From Larkinella humicola (GTDB taxonomy: Bacteria > Bacteroidota > Bacteroidia > Cytophagales > Spirosomataceae), in assembly GCF_008727875.1 (NCBI RefSeq), contig NZ_VTWS01000001.1, forward strand, positions 1,364,001-1,428,000: a stretch of 64,000 nucleotides of DNA. Direction: 5' to 3'. Positions 1 to 7,872 of this stretch are shown here, in pieces. The translations under genes and the position numbers were made by a program. Under the pieces are notes generated by a model. That model did not search any database. It was not told the DNA's origin and saw only the letters and a list, made by a program, of their open reading frames with translations. Positions within the stretch are counted from its first letter, which is position 1. Each line of letters opens with the position of its first letter.

Positions 1-131
1 AGCTGTCGTTTGAGCAGCCGGTACAGACAGATCACCGGGTAGAGCACCAGGCCGACCCAGAAACCCAGCTTTTGGCCCAGGGACGGGCGGTACGTACGGG
101 CCCAGCTTACGTTTTCGTGGTGTTTGTTCAT
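1..131 (-). CDS. Small membrane protein, 3' part outside window
   Basis: An ATG at 131 on the minus strand opens a frame of 43 codons that runs off the left edge. It follows the helicase stop codon by two bases, so it belongs to the same operon. The visible protein has a polar start (MNKHHENVSWARTYRP) and a hydrophobic stretch at about residues 22-37 that would form one membrane span, followed by a basic segment. The family is not recognised. The call rests on operon position, continuous frame and a sensible membrane-protein composition. Confidence 0.5.
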   Translation of the reverse strand, partial: MNKHHENVSWARTYRPSLGQKLGFWVGLVLYPVICLYRLLKRQ

Positions 132-133
132 GG

Positions 134-1531
134 TTAAAAAGGGGATTGAAGGTGCATGGAATACGCGGATTGCTCGAATTCGCCTTTGCTGCTGTAGTAG
201 GCCGACTGCGCCAGCCGGTGGTAAAGGACCACGGCATCGTCGCCGGTGCGGATGGCACTCTCCCGGTTTTTGGCAATCAGCACTTCCGTCAGGTTGGCCG
301 TTGAGAACCCGACTTCCGGGTATTCTTTCAGGCCGTAGTATTCGGGCCGGAACAGAAAGGCGATCATGTCGGCATCCTGTTCCAGTTCGCCCGATTGCCG
401 CAGATCGGCCATGACCGGGCGTTTGTCCCAGCCGGACCGGGATTCGCTGCCCCGGTTGAGCTGCGAGAGCGCCACGATGGGAATGTTGAGGGTTTTGGCC
501 AGATCCTTCAGTCCTCCGCTGATGGCCGAAACCGTATCGGTCGGCTGCACTTTGGGCCGGTGATCCCGGATCTTTTGCAGGTAATCGACGAAAACAATTT
601 TGGCCCCCTGGAGCACCATCCGGATGATCCGCGATTCCATCCGGTCGAGCGTACAGGGCGTATCGTCGATGAAGACGGGGGCGGTATGCACCCGGGCCAG
701 GGCGTTCTCCAGTTGCTCGGGCGTGATGCGTTTCTGTTTGATGTCATCGACACTGAAGCCCCCGTACCGGGTACACATCCGGCGGAGCATGGCTTTGTCG
801 TTGCCTTCCAGCAAAAGCAATCCGGCGGGAATGTTCTGCTGAACGGCAATGCCGTCGAGGTTCTGGCAGACAAACGCACTTTTGCCCATCGAGGGCCGGG
901 CGGCAATGATGTAAAAACAGCCGTTTTCGTACCCCCCGATCACGTCGTCATACGCCCGAATCCCGCTGCGAATGAACGGGGGCTTTTCCGATTCCATTTC
1001 CCGCAGAATCTCTTTGGCGCTTTCCGTCAGCGTCCGGATCTTCTTATCCGGCAGGGCCAGCTCCATTTCCTCCAGCCGACGGCGGAACTTACTGCCCGCT
1101 TCCCGGCTGTCGACGGACAGATCGAAGGCATCCCGTGCCAGTCCAATTGACGCCTGGTAGAGTTTGCGCCGGTGGTGCAGATCGAACACGCTCACACAGC
1201 GCTGCTCGAAATTCAGGTGCAGCCCGGGACCGGCCGTCAGATCGAGCAGAAAGGCGGGCGAGATCCGGGATCTCTGTTCCCGCAGCGCCAGCGTGACGTC
1301 CATCAGTCCCGGCAGGACGCTGCGCTCGGCCAGCCGTTCCATGGCCCGCCAAACGTCCTGGTGTTCGGCCTGGTAAAACACCTCCGCCGATTTGAGGTAC
1401 CGGGCCGCCGTGGGGTAGTACGCGGGTTCGGTCAAAATCGCCCCCAAGATGGAGGCTTCCAGTTGGGCATCCTGAACCGGAACCGCGTTCAGGCTCGTCA
1501 GGGCCGGGTTGGGGCGTGGCGTGCTCATCAT
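134..1531 (-). CDS. Replicative DNA helicase, DnaB-like (phage type)
   Basis: This is a hexameric replicative helicase that would unwind DNA at the element's fork. It has an N-terminal DnaB domain (about residues 15-115), then the RecA-like ATPase core: Walker A ARPSMGKSAF, Walker B VFVDYLQKI, then SQLNRGSESR and the DLRQSGELEQDADMI motif shared by DnaB proteins. Its length of about 465 residues is normal. The frame is open further upstream, but the ATG at 1531 overlaps the stop of the initiator gene as ATGA, which is the junction used throughout this operon; a second ATG follows at 1528. The initiator directly upstream probably loads it. Confidence 0.9.
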   Translation of the reverse strand: MMSTPRPNPALTSLNAVPVQDAQLEASILGAILTEPAYYPTAARYLKSAEVFYQAEHQDVWRAMERLAERSVLPGLMDVTLALREQRSRISPAFLLDLTAGPGLHLNFEQRCVSVFDLHHRRKLYQASIGLARDAFDLSVDSREAGSKFRRRLEEMELALPDKKIRTLTESAKEILREMESEKPPFIRSGIRAYDDVIGGYENGCFYIIAARPSMGKSAFVCQNLDGIAVQQNIPAGLLLLEGNDKAMLRRMCTRYGGFSVDDIKQKRITPEQLENALARVHTAPVFIDDTPCTLDRMESRIIRMVLQGAKIVFVDYLQKIRDHRPKVQPTDTVSAISGGLKDLAKTLNIPIVALSQLNRGSESRSGWDKRPVMADLRQSGELEQDADMIAFLFRPEYYGLKEYPEVGFSTANLTEVLIAKNRESAIRTGDDAVVLYHRLAQSAYYSSKGEFEQSAYSMHLQSPF

Positions 1532-2382
1532 GAATTCATCAGGGCGTAAAGAGCTTTGGGGGCACCCGTTACCGGCGGACGACCCGATTCCGTCAGGGTG
1601 GCCGGGTGAACGAGCTGCCGCCCCCCAACCGGCTCTTTCAGCCACTGCTCGGCTTCGGCATCCTGCCGGTCGACCGCCTGAGCCGCCCACTCCACGACAT
1701 TGGTAAAATCCGAGGTGGCCAGCGAACCGCCTTTTTTGCGTTTGAACGACGAGACCAGCAGCAGCGCCCGCGTCAGCTTGCTTTTTCCGAAGGCCGCCAC
1801 CAGGTCCTGCTGTTCGTCTTCGGTCAGGTCAATGTTGGTCGGAATGCTGTAGCCCCTCCCCTGTTTTTCAAAATGGGAAATCGATTCACCCACCGACCCA
1901 CCCACCGGCTCAGAAACAGGTGGGTTGGTAGGTAAAATATTTTTTACTTCTAAAGGGGGGGTGTGGGGGGGTGAAAAATCCGTAGCACCCCCCGTAGCAC
2001 CCCCATTAGAACCCTCCTTAGCACCCCCCATAGAACCCCCGGTAGCGCCCCCCATAGCACCCCCATTAGAACCCGGAATTCCGGGTTCTATACACTCGGG
2101 AACCGGAATGTAAACGGTAGCCTCCCGGAAGCGGTTTTTACCCGGAAAATACTGCCAGAACCCGGCTTCGTTGAGCCATTTCAGCGAATCCAGGTACGTG
2201 TCCTGGGGAATTTTTAACAGAGCATTGACGCGGTTAAAATTGATGTTGATGGAGCGGTTGCCGCCCTCTTTGATCTGCTGGATGATGGCGCAGAACACCG
2301 CTGCATACACGTATTTATAGCCGGGTTGATCGGGAGCCTCTTCCCAGAAATGGGTAATGGAAGCGGAATAATCAAATTTCAT
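1528..2382 (-). CDS. Replication initiator / helicase loader-like protein with winged-helix N-terminus
   Basis: The N-terminal 90 residues (MKFDYSASITHFW onward) look like the winged-helix domain of phage replisome organisers. A low-complexity linker of four-residue Gly-Gly-Ala/Ser-X repeats follows, then a C-terminal helical part (DLTEDEQQDLVAAFGKSK) that could contact the helicase. The start at 2382 is preferred over an upstream one because it overlaps the methyltransferase 3' end by 11 bases. The order is initiator then helicase, as with lambda O and P. DNA for the linker forms eight 12-bp iterons and a palindrome, so the gene may contain the origin. The family assignment comes from architecture and context, not from a signature motif. 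Confidence 0.6.
   Translation of the reverse strand: MKFDYSASITHFWEEAPDQPGYKYVYAAVFCAIIQQIKEGGNRSININFNRVNALLKIPQDTYLDSLKWLNEAGFWQYFPGKNRFREATVYIPVPECIEPGIPGSNGGAMGGATGGSMGGAKEGSNGGATGGATDFSPPHTPPLEVKNILPTNPPVSEPVGGSVGESISHFEKQGRGYSIPTNIDLTEDEQQDLVAAFGKSKLTRALLLVSSFKRKKGGSLATSDFTNVVEWAAQAVDRQDAEAEQWLKEPVGGRQLVHPATLTESGRPPVTGAPKALYALMNS
1929..2090. repeat. Eight 12-bp iterons ending in a 24-bp palindrome; candidate replication origin
   Basis: Starting at 1983, units of exactly 12 bp begin at 1983, 1995, 2007, 2019, 2031, 2043, 2055 and 2067, each as TAG(C/A)(A/G)C followed by a C-run, for example TAGCACCCCCAT and TAGAACCCCCGG. The eighth unit is followed at once by its exact inverse, giving a perfect 24-bp palindrome at 2067-2090 with GAATTC in the centre. 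About 30 bp to the left is an AT-rich tract (1931-1955) and a G-run tract (1955-1973). Iterons, palindrome and AT-rich segment inside an initiator gene match the layout of the lambda origin in gene O. Origin function is inferred. Confidence 0.55.
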
Positions 2383-3154
2383 AACCAGTGGGTGATGGGT
2401 CAGACGTAAAAAGCGTGGGGGTACTCGAGGGAAGCGTTTTCCCGTTGATGCGGGCCTGGGCGATGTCGACATTGTGCTGGCTCAGGTCGATGCCCACGAA
2501 GGGGTACCCTTCCAGCTGGGCCGCTTTGCCGGTGCTGCCCGATCCCATGAAAGGATCGAGGATGGTCCCGCCCGGCGCGCAGATCTTGACGACCTGCCGC
2601 ATCAGGTTGGTAGGCTTGCCGGTCAGGTGAAACTTATCGTCCTGCCGGACGATCGCGCGAAAAACACCCGGCAAACACCGGGTTTCGGCCCCGTCGAGCC
2701 GGTCGACGGCCATGGGGCCTTTGCTGCCCCAGACCAGGTATTCCGCCTGGGCGCGGAACCGGCCTTTGTCGGGCCGGGCGGCTTCGGTTTTGTCCCAGAC
2801 GGCAATGCCCCGCCAGACAAATCCGGCGGCTTGCAGGGCATCTGTGCAGAGCGGCAGCATCCGCCAGTCGGAGAAAACCACGATCGGGCAACCGGTTTTC
2901 AGGACGCGGAAACAGTCGCTCATCCACAGCGTCGACCAGAACGCCCAGCTGCGGCCGTCGCGGTTGTCCCCCGAAAAATCGGAGTACGTCTTGCTCGTCC
3001 CGGTAAGCTGGTATTTTTTGGTGGTGGTTTGCATGCGGTCCCCGCGAAACGTACCGCCACTCGAATAGGGTGGGTCGGTGATGACGGCATCCAGCGATGC
3101 TTCGTCGAAGGTCGGCACGATGCGCAGGGCATCCCCGCAGAGTAATCGGTTCAT
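2372..3154 (-). CDS. Orphan DNA methyltransferase, beta-class (N4/N6)
   Basis: This enzyme would transfer a methyl group from S-adenosylmethionine to adenine N6 or cytosine N4. The catalytic motif IV (ITDPPYSSGG) lies near residue 30 and the SAM-binding motif I (LDPFMGSGSTGKAA) near residue 210; motif IV before motif I defines the beta class. The chosen ATG at 3154 (MNRLLCGDAL) puts motif IV at the usual distance from the start; an open frame continues upstream without domain support. No restriction endonuclease lies beside it, so it probably protects phage DNA or affects regulation. The target sequence cannot be read from the gene. Confidence 0.88.
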   Translation of the reverse strand: MNRLLCGDALRIVPTFDEASLDAVITDPPYSSGGTFRGDRMQTTTKKYQLTGTSKTYSDFSGDNRDGRSWAFWSTLWMSDCFRVLKTGCPIVVFSDWRMLPLCTDALQAAGFVWRGIAVWDKTEAARPDKGRFRAQAEYLVWGSKGPMAVDRLDGAETRCLPGVFRAIVRQDDKFHLTGKPTNLMRQVVKICAPGGTILDPFMGSGSTGKAAQLEGYPFVGIDLSQHNVDIAQARINGKTLPSSTPTLFTSDPSPTGYEI

Positions 3155-3195
3155 GTTGGGCGATGCAGCCTGCCCCGGTGGTACCGGTGGCAGGG

Positions 3196-3426
3196 CTACG
3201 ATTTGGGTGGATTTTTTTTCACAATTCGGCCATTGAAATACCGCCGGATCAGGTACCCTCGCAGCACCGACACGACGGTAAACAGGGCGGTTACCGAGCC
3301 CAGCTGCGTGGGTTTGATCGCTACGCCACACACCCAGAAGATCACCGGCGCGCAGACGAGGGAGACGACATAACCCACCAGCGTACTGACCAGGGCCTCG
3401 GTAAAACTGCCTTTTTTCGACTGCAT
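3196..3426 (-). CDS. DUF7220-like phage membrane protein
   Basis: A 76-residue protein with two predicted membrane spans (about residues 10-33 and 42-56) and the C-terminal pattern FTVVSVLRGYLIRRYFNG, followed by a basic tail. The pattern 'FTxxSxxRxYxxRRxF' is typical of small phage proteins grouped as DUF7220. Their function is unknown. The gene sits four bases after the stop of the upstream gene in the same operon. Recognition is from memory of the family pattern. Confidence 0.6.
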   Translation of the reverse strand: MQSKKGSFTEALVSTLVGYVVSLVCAPVIFWVCGVAIKPTQLGSVTALFTVVSVLRGYLIRRYFNGRIVKKNPPKS

Positions 3427-3429
3427 GGG

Positions 3430-4005
3430 TTACGGCTTTTTCGGTTTCGGTCTCCGCTTTTTCGGGCCGGGAAGGTCCGCCGTTCCCGTTCCCGCATCGT
3501 CCCGCTCCTCGCCGGTCCCGAGCAGCTTCGGCGGATCCTCCGGCTGACCCGGCAGCAGGGCGGGAAGGTATTCGGTAGCGTCCGGCTCTACGCCGTTTTC
3601 CAGGTCCTCCCCTTCAATCGGGCTATCGTCCTGGCTGGTAGCCCCCGGCAGCTCCTCGTCGCTCAGCGGCACGTCGTATTGCAGATCCCGGCCCGTCAGC
3701 GGCTCGGTTTTGATGATTTCCCCGCTGTCCGGGTTGATGTATTCCCAGATCCGGTCGGTGAAATTTTTCCGTTTGACGGCCAGAATCGTCCGGGTTTCGA
3801 ACCGGTCGTGTACCTGGCGGGACAGCAGGTTCAACTGCGACTGGTGGGCATCGATCTTGGCTTTGTACTCCGAGGTGATGGCTTTCTTTTCGTCTTCCAG
3901 TTCCACTTTCTGGATGTTCACCGTCGCCAGCTGCTGGCTTTTCTCGGAATGTTCTTCCGGCGTGTAGTAGTGCCGGTAGGTAATGGTTTCGCGTAAATCG
4001 GACAT
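3430..4005 (-). CDS. Hypothetical phage protein, coiled-coil N-terminus and acidic tail
   Basis: The first 80 residues are charged and helical, with a probable coiled coil at about residues 20-65. The middle (IWEYINPDSGEIIKTEPLTG) looks folded. From about residue 110 the protein is acidic, proline-rich and probably disordered, ending in a basic PKKRRPKPKKP tail. No known domain is recognised. It lies between the nuclease gene and the DUF7220 gene. The roughly 250 bases upstream (4006-4261) contain no convincing gene. Confidence 0.55.
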   Translation of the reverse strand: MSDLRETITYRHYYTPEEHSEKSQQLATVNIQKVELEDEKKAITSEYKAKIDAHQSQLNLLSRQVHDRFETRTILAVKRKNFTDRIWEYINPDSGEIIKTEPLTGRDLQYDVPLSDEELPGATSQDDSPIEGEDLENGVEPDATEYLPALLPGQPEDPPKLLGTGEERDDAGTGTADLPGPKKRRPKPKKP

Positions 4006-4261
4006 GATGACGAGTGAATAAAGGTTGAAAAATTGCCGTCTTTCCGGCTGTCAGCCTTTCCCGACCATGTGCTAATGTTCAAATACCGCACACTCCAGAA
4101 TCCCAGGTACTTGGACATGGCATCGTTTGCGGCTGCCCGGGGATTCCTTATGGTTGGACTTTACGGGGGGCGGCCACCCTCCCGGCTCGTGGTAAAGCCG
4201 CACCGAATATTTTAAAGGGCGTTGGGACAGATCCGTTGGTGATATGGCAGCGGGTATTCGT

Positions 4262-5413
4262 TCATATCCCGATCGGTTGTGTTTCCCTTAGCACCCACTC
4301 CGGCAGGCTCAGCGGAATCAGTCCCCGATCGTCGGGCGACTCGGCAAAGGCATCGAAACCCGGGTACAAACCCGACTCGTGACACGCCTTCACGGTCTGC
4401 AACGCCTGGTGGTACTGGTATTTGCCGTTGGCCAGGTGCTCGGCATCCCACCAAAACACGGCGGGCAGGTAGGGCGGGACGGTTTGCAGCATCACCGTCA
4501 CCACGCCGGTAAACTTTCGACCGGTCACCTGCGATGCCACTTCCAGGTACATGCCTTCCGCCAGGTGGTATTTGTATTTGGCGGCATCGTAGGCAAACTT
4601 GCCGATGCTGTCGGCCGAGGTGGTCTTGAAGCTGATGATCAGGTTGGCCCCCGCGTTTTCTTCCAGTACGATGCCGTCCGGGCGGATTTTCACCGGCAAC
4701 CCGGTGGCGGGGTCGTGGCCGTAAAACGAGCATTCCGGGATCGATCCGGCCAACAGGTCGGGCAGCAGCCCCCCGCCGTAGGCGTAGTAGTGGCGCTTGA
4801 TGAGCTTGATGACTTCCGCCGTGTGGTGATCGACGATCGCAAATCCCGAACGTTCCCGGTACAGCTGTAGCAGCTGCCGTTTGCCGTCGATCTTCGCCAG
4901 GCTCAGTTTCCGGTTGGTCACCAGCCGACGGCAGTAGTTGACCAGCGAGCGGCCATCCCCTACCCGTTCGTTTTCGAGCTTCTTCTCCCAGAACCGCAGC
5001 AACTTGTCGACGCCTTCCGTGGTAGAACCCAAGGCTTTGGGTTCCACCACCACTTTGCGGAACCGGTCAGGTTCCAGAAACGCCAGGTGACAGAATGTCC
5101 CCAGGTCGAAGGCTTTCGACTGCCGTTTGGCGGCAGGCTCGTTCATGGCGCAGTAGAAATGCAGGGGCGTTTTGTAGACCTCCTTCAGCACCGAGCTGGA
5201 GAGGTGTTTCGTGGCCAGGTACCGGCCGAATGAATCGCGGATCACCTCCCCATTAACGGCCAGATCGGGCAGGTTAACCCCGGCGATCTTCCGGCGGGTG
5301 CGGAGCGTGCGGACCACCGTGTTGAGATCACAGTAGTCCGCCGGGTCAAACGCCAGGTGGTTGAGTTCATCGCCCAGCTCCGCCCCTTCTAAGTCAATAT
5401 CATGCAGGTTCAT
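4262..5413 (-). CDS. RecE/DUF3799-like PD-(D/E)XK exonuclease, active site altered
   Basis: The protein resembles the nuclease domain of exonuclease VIII (RecE) and phage DUF3799 proteins, which resect double-stranded ends for phage recombination. Family features are visible: SSSVLKEVYKTPLHFYCAM, AFDLGTFCHLAFLEPDRF, and KIRPDGIV with the metal-binding Asp near residue 246. The next motif, normally D-L-K-T-T, reads S261-F-K263-T-T, and the Gln expected in the following helix (usually QAAxY) appears as AEGMY. Two ligand or catalytic positions therefore look substituted, so activity is uncertain. It overlaps the HNH gene by 14 bases. Confidence 0.75.
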   Translation of the reverse strand: MNLHDIDLEGAELGDELNHLAFDPADYCDLNTVVRTLRTRRKIAGVNLPDLAVNGEVIRDSFGRYLATKHLSSSVLKEVYKTPLHFYCAMNEPAAKRQSKAFDLGTFCHLAFLEPDRFRKVVVEPKALGSTTEGVDKLLRFWEKKLENERVGDGRSLVNYCRRLVTNRKLSLAKIDGKRQLLQLYRERSGFAIVDHHTAEVIKLIKRHYYAYGGGLLPDLLAGSIPECSFYGHDPATGLPVKIRPDGIVLEENAGANLIISFKTTSADSIGKFAYDAAKYKYHLAEGMYLEVASQVTGRKFTGVVTVMLQTVPPYLPAVFWWDAEHLANGKYQYHQALQTVKACHESGLYPGFDAFAESPDDRGLIPLSLPEWVLRETQPIGI

Positions 5414-5930
5414 AGTTCCAGGTTTCTCTTAGTTCGATTGATCTGACGTTGCGAGGTGATATGTTAAACCGCTTTGCGATTTCACTTCGGGACATGCTTT
5501 TGGTTAGCCGTCGAATTTCAAGAGCCTGGGCTAAATCAAGCTTCGCGCTGGGATTTCTGGAGCCTTTCTGGTTCGCCAAACCGATTCGGTTGGAATGGAC
5601 CTGGTTTTCGGAAGCGGTTGCCCATTCGAGGTTTTCGAGCCGGTTATCGAGCTTGTTGCCGTTGATGTGATTCACCATCGGCTTGTTAAGTGGATTGAGA
5701 ATGAAGGTCTCGGCAACCAGGCGATGAATATCACGGAACTTGCGTTTCCCGTTTTTACTCAGGCCCACATACAGATACGTCCGCTTGAAAAACTTACTGA
5801 TCTCCCCTTTCTGCTGGGTTGGCAATCCACTCCGTCGGTTGATGGTCCGGTCTAATGACCGGACCCTACCCATGGTGCTTACCTGGTAATAGCCTTCATA
5901 CCCGGCAATATTTTCCCAGATCTCTTCCAT
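5400..5930 (-). CDS. Free-standing HNH homing endonuclease (NUMOD4-HNH-HTH)
   Basis: The N-terminus (EEIWENIAGYEGYYQVSTMG) is a NUMOD4 motif. It is followed by an HNH_3 domain (VNHINGNKLDNRLENLEWAT) at about residues 85-110 and a C-terminal helix-turn-helix (SRSEIAKRFNISPRNVRSI) that probably gives DNA specificity. Such proteins are selfish homing enzymes common in phages. Its base composition is more AT-rich than the genes on both sides and it overlaps the nuclease start, suggesting it was inserted between two older phage genes. Confidence 0.9.
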   Translation of the reverse strand: MEEIWENIAGYEGYYQVSTMGRVRSLDRTINRRSGLPTQQKGEISKFFKRTYLYVGLSKNGKRKFRDIHRLVAETFILNPLNKPMVNHINGNKLDNRLENLEWATASENQVHSNRIGLANQKGSRNPSAKLDLAQALEIRRLTKSMSRSEIAKRFNISPRNVRSIELRETWNYEPA

Positions 5931-6433
5931 CAGGCTCCAACATTAACCCGTAATGGTTTCACCGAGAATACATCCGCCGAAAAGCTATTCGTCCGATTGC
6001 GCTTTTTCCCCATATAGGTCAAAAGCATGGGCGTACCCTGTGTGACAAAACCCTGATCGACCGCATCGGCTAGCGTTCCGACCAGCCGCTTACTGCCGTT
6101 GCGGATCTGGCGCACCTCCCCATTTACTTTTTCGAGAAAATAGGCGCATTCCAACTGAATCAGTTCATCTGAATCGTCGGCCGGTTTGACGAGCGACGTG
6201 GCGAGTTTGACAAAAAAGACCCGCTTTTCTTCTCCCGGACGTTCGGGTGACCAATATTCTGAGGCCAGATCCAGCGGAATCAAAGTCGCGTTATCCAGAT
6301 CCGGCAGCGGCTGGGTCAGGTCGATGGCCTGCAAAGCGGCCGGGGTGGACCGGCTCAGGGCCGGGTCGAGGGGTTGGGATAGGGACAGTCCTTCCCCGAT
6401 CGGCGTTTCCGCCGAGGTGGTTGTCTTCGTCAT
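5930..6433 (-). CDS. Hypothetical phage protein, possible recombination/ssDNA-binding partner
   Basis: A 167-residue protein with a polar, probably disordered first 45 residues and a compact C-terminal part (GTPMLLTYMGKKRNRTNSF, then a basic end). No catalytic motif is seen. In phages the gene next to a RecE-like exonuclease often encodes an annealing or ssDNA-binding protein, and the basic aromatic C-terminal region would fit, but this is inference from position. The HNH gene now separates it from the nuclease. Confidence 0.5.
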   Translation of the reverse strand: MTKTTTSAETPIGEGLSLSQPLDPALSRSTPAALQAIDLTQPLPDLDNATLIPLDLASEYWSPERPGEEKRVFFVKLATSLVKPADDSDELIQLECAYFLEKVNGEVRQIRNGSKRLVGTLADAVDQGFVTQGTPMLLTYMGKKRNRTNSFSADVFSVKPLRVNVGA

Positions 6434-6462
6434 GGTTGTGATTGAAAAGGGGTGAAAAAAGT

Positions 6463-6783
6463 CTAGTGCATCCGGTGGTTATCCCGGCCGGAATCGATCG
6501 TCAGCAGCAGCGCCGAGACCAGCATCAACACGGCGGCCACGGTACCCAGGGCGGTCAGTTCCGCGATTCGTTTGCTGACCACGACACCGAGTGCAAACCG
6601 GCACAGCAGATAGGTTACGCCCGCCAGGGCCAACGCGGACGCGATGTGGTCGCGTTTTTTGATGCGGGCCCAGAAGCCCATTTTAACGCGCCGGGGCGGG
6701 GTTCGCGGGGTGGCGTGCACCTTGGCCGGTTCGGGCTGATACCGGCTCACCGGGGGCTGGGTACGAAAAGCGTTATTTTTCAT
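6463..6783 (-). CDS. Hypothetical two-span membrane protein
   Basis: The chosen ATG at 6783 (MKNNAFRTQPPVSRYQ) overlaps the 3' end of the upstream gene by 11 bases. After a basic, proline-rich first 40 residues come two hydrophobic segments, HIASALALAGVTYLLCRFAL and LTALGTVAAVLMLVSALLLT, both predicted membrane spans. The family is not recognised. It is a member of the minus-strand early operon. Confidence 0.5.
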   Translation of the reverse strand: MKNNAFRTQPPVSRYQPEPAKVHATPRTPPRRVKMGFWARIKKRDHIASALALAGVTYLLCRFALGVVVSKRIAELTALGTVAAVLMLVSALLLTIDSGRDNHRMH

Positions 6784-6991
6784 GGGACGAAACGGGTTTG
6801 GCATGGAGGGGGTGCCGGTGGCAAAAATTGGTCAGCCAGGTCTCGACCGTGGCTTTGAGCTTCGTTCGAAGTTCCCGAACCTCGCTTTCCGGCAGGTTGC
6901 GGAAAGGCGGCTGAACGGTGATGTGAATGGCGAACCGGGCCTCGTCGGCCAGGTCGTTGGCGTCGTTGATCAGGGTGGCGTTGTGGCTCAT
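6773..6991 (-). CDS. Hypothetical small phage protein
   Basis: A 72-residue protein, mostly helical and soluble in appearance (LADEARFAIHITVQPPF, then RELRTKLKATVETWL). The ATG overlaps the stop of the preceding 45-residue gene as ATGA. No family is recognised. The call rests on operon packing and reading-frame continuity. Confidence 0.45.
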   Translation of the reverse strand: MSHNATLINDANDLADEARFAIHITVQPPFRNLPESEVRELRTKLKATVETWLTNFCHRHPLHAKPVSSHEK

Positions 6992-7125
6992 GCGAAAAAC
7001 AGGTTAAAAAATAGGGTTGCTAGCAGCAGGATCATCGCCCAGAGTTCCCGGGTGCCGTCGGTGTACTGCCCCGTAGCGGGGTCTTCGTCGAAGGGTGGTC
7101 CGCCCTTGCGGTCTCGCTTTTTCAT
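6988..7125 (-). CDS. Very small tail-anchored membrane protein (45 aa)
   Basis: The frame begins with ATG at 7125, inside the ATGA that ends the upstream gene, and ends with TGA at 6988, inside the ATGA that starts the next one. The protein has a charged first half (MKKRDRKGGPPFDEDP) and a C-terminal hydrophobic segment (LWAMILLLATLFFNLFFA) that would span the membrane. Double translational coupling is the main support for a real gene of this size. Confidence 0.5.
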   Translation of the reverse strand: MKKRDRKGGPPFDEDPATGQYTDGTRELWAMILLLATLFFNLFFA

Positions 7126-7493
7126 GACCGGTGCGCGTAAGATGGGGGCAGTTTCGCCAGCAGCTCCGCAGGGTTCAGGTGCAGGCCCGTATCGAGCAGG
7201 TACCGCTCGTAGCTGCACAGACCCCGGTAGGCTTTCCACCAGCGGCCGGCCAGCGCGTAGCAGTCTTCGTAGCGCCAGCATTCGGAGGGCTGGTACAGGT
7301 TTTCGGCCACCTGACAGCCATCGGGCCGGATCACCCCGGCCAGCACCATCAGATTGGCGATGGGGGCGAATGAGTGGCCCTGCCGCTGGAGCGTCGCTTC
7401 CAGATCGGAGAACCCCCGGTGGTCCGCAGTGGACAGCGCATCGACCACGCACTGCCAGCTGGCGGGCAAGGTGGATTTGTCAGGCTGTGGCAT
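7122..7493 (-). CDS. Hypothetical phage protein
   Basis: A 123-residue protein starting at MPQPDKSTLPASW. The start lies 14 bases inside the 3' end of the upstream gene. It contains a region rich in Cys, Trp and Tyr (PSECWRYEDCYALAGRWWKAYRGLCSY), suggesting a compact fold, but no known motif. An open frame extends upstream to 7547 without support from the junction. Confidence 0.45.
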   Translation of the reverse strand: MPQPDKSTLPASWQCVVDALSTADHRGFSDLEATLQRQGHSFAPIANLMVLAGVIRPDGCQVAENLYQPSECWRYEDCYALAGRWWKAYRGLCSYERYLLDTGLHLNPAELLAKLPPSYAHRS

Positions 7494-7806
7494 GGTGGGC
7501 AGACGGTTTGGATACGACTCCGATCGATTGAATAATGGCCATGGCAATCACACCTTTCTGCGCCGTCGAAAGGCGGCTGATCAGGCAGGGAATGGCTTGC
7601 AGGCAAAACGCGGAGGACCCGTTCAGCATCCCGGTAAAGTGCGTTTGTTCGTCCTGATCCGGCTGCGCTTCGCTGCCCTGGTCGATACCGCCAAACACAA
7701 ACTGTTTGATCCCGTGCTGCGCGCAAAGAGCTTCCAGTGCGTCGGTGAAGGCATTACCCATCGTCTCGCCGGTAGTTGCGGCTTGCTTAACTTCGTTGCT
7801 TTCCAT
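7480..7806 (-). CDS. Hypothetical phage protein
   Basis: A 108-residue protein with a soluble N-terminal half and a helical C-terminal half (GMLNGSSAFCLQAIPCLISR). No family is recognised. It precedes the gene starting at 7493 with a 14-base overlap. About 65 bases separate it from the upstream DNA-binding protein gene; this gap contains a small GC-rich hairpin near 7846-7862 whose T-run faces the other strand. Confidence 0.4.
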   Translation of the reverse strand: MESNEVKQAATTGETMGNAFTDALEALCAQHGIKQFVFGGIDQGSEAQPDQDEQTHFTGMLNGSSAFCLQAIPCLISRLSTAQKGVIAMAIIQSIGVVSKPSAHHATA

Positions 7807-7872
7807 AGTTTTATATGATTTTTAATTGAAATGCTGCACAAGCCCGCCCGGTACTGAGCGGGTTTTGTCTTT

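Noticed and set aside
395-1150. Long plus-strand frame opposite the helicase
   Set aside because: It is the antisense of a clear DnaB-like gene and has no motif; long antisense frames are expected in GC-rich DNA.
1983-2090. Short phased repeats that could suggest a CRISPR or simple low-complexity artefact
   Set aside because: Units are 12 bp without spacers and lie in a coding frame; iterons explain them better.
3097-3996. Plus-strand frame of about 300 codons
   Set aside because: It overlaps real minus-strand operon genes and has a biased composition without any domain.
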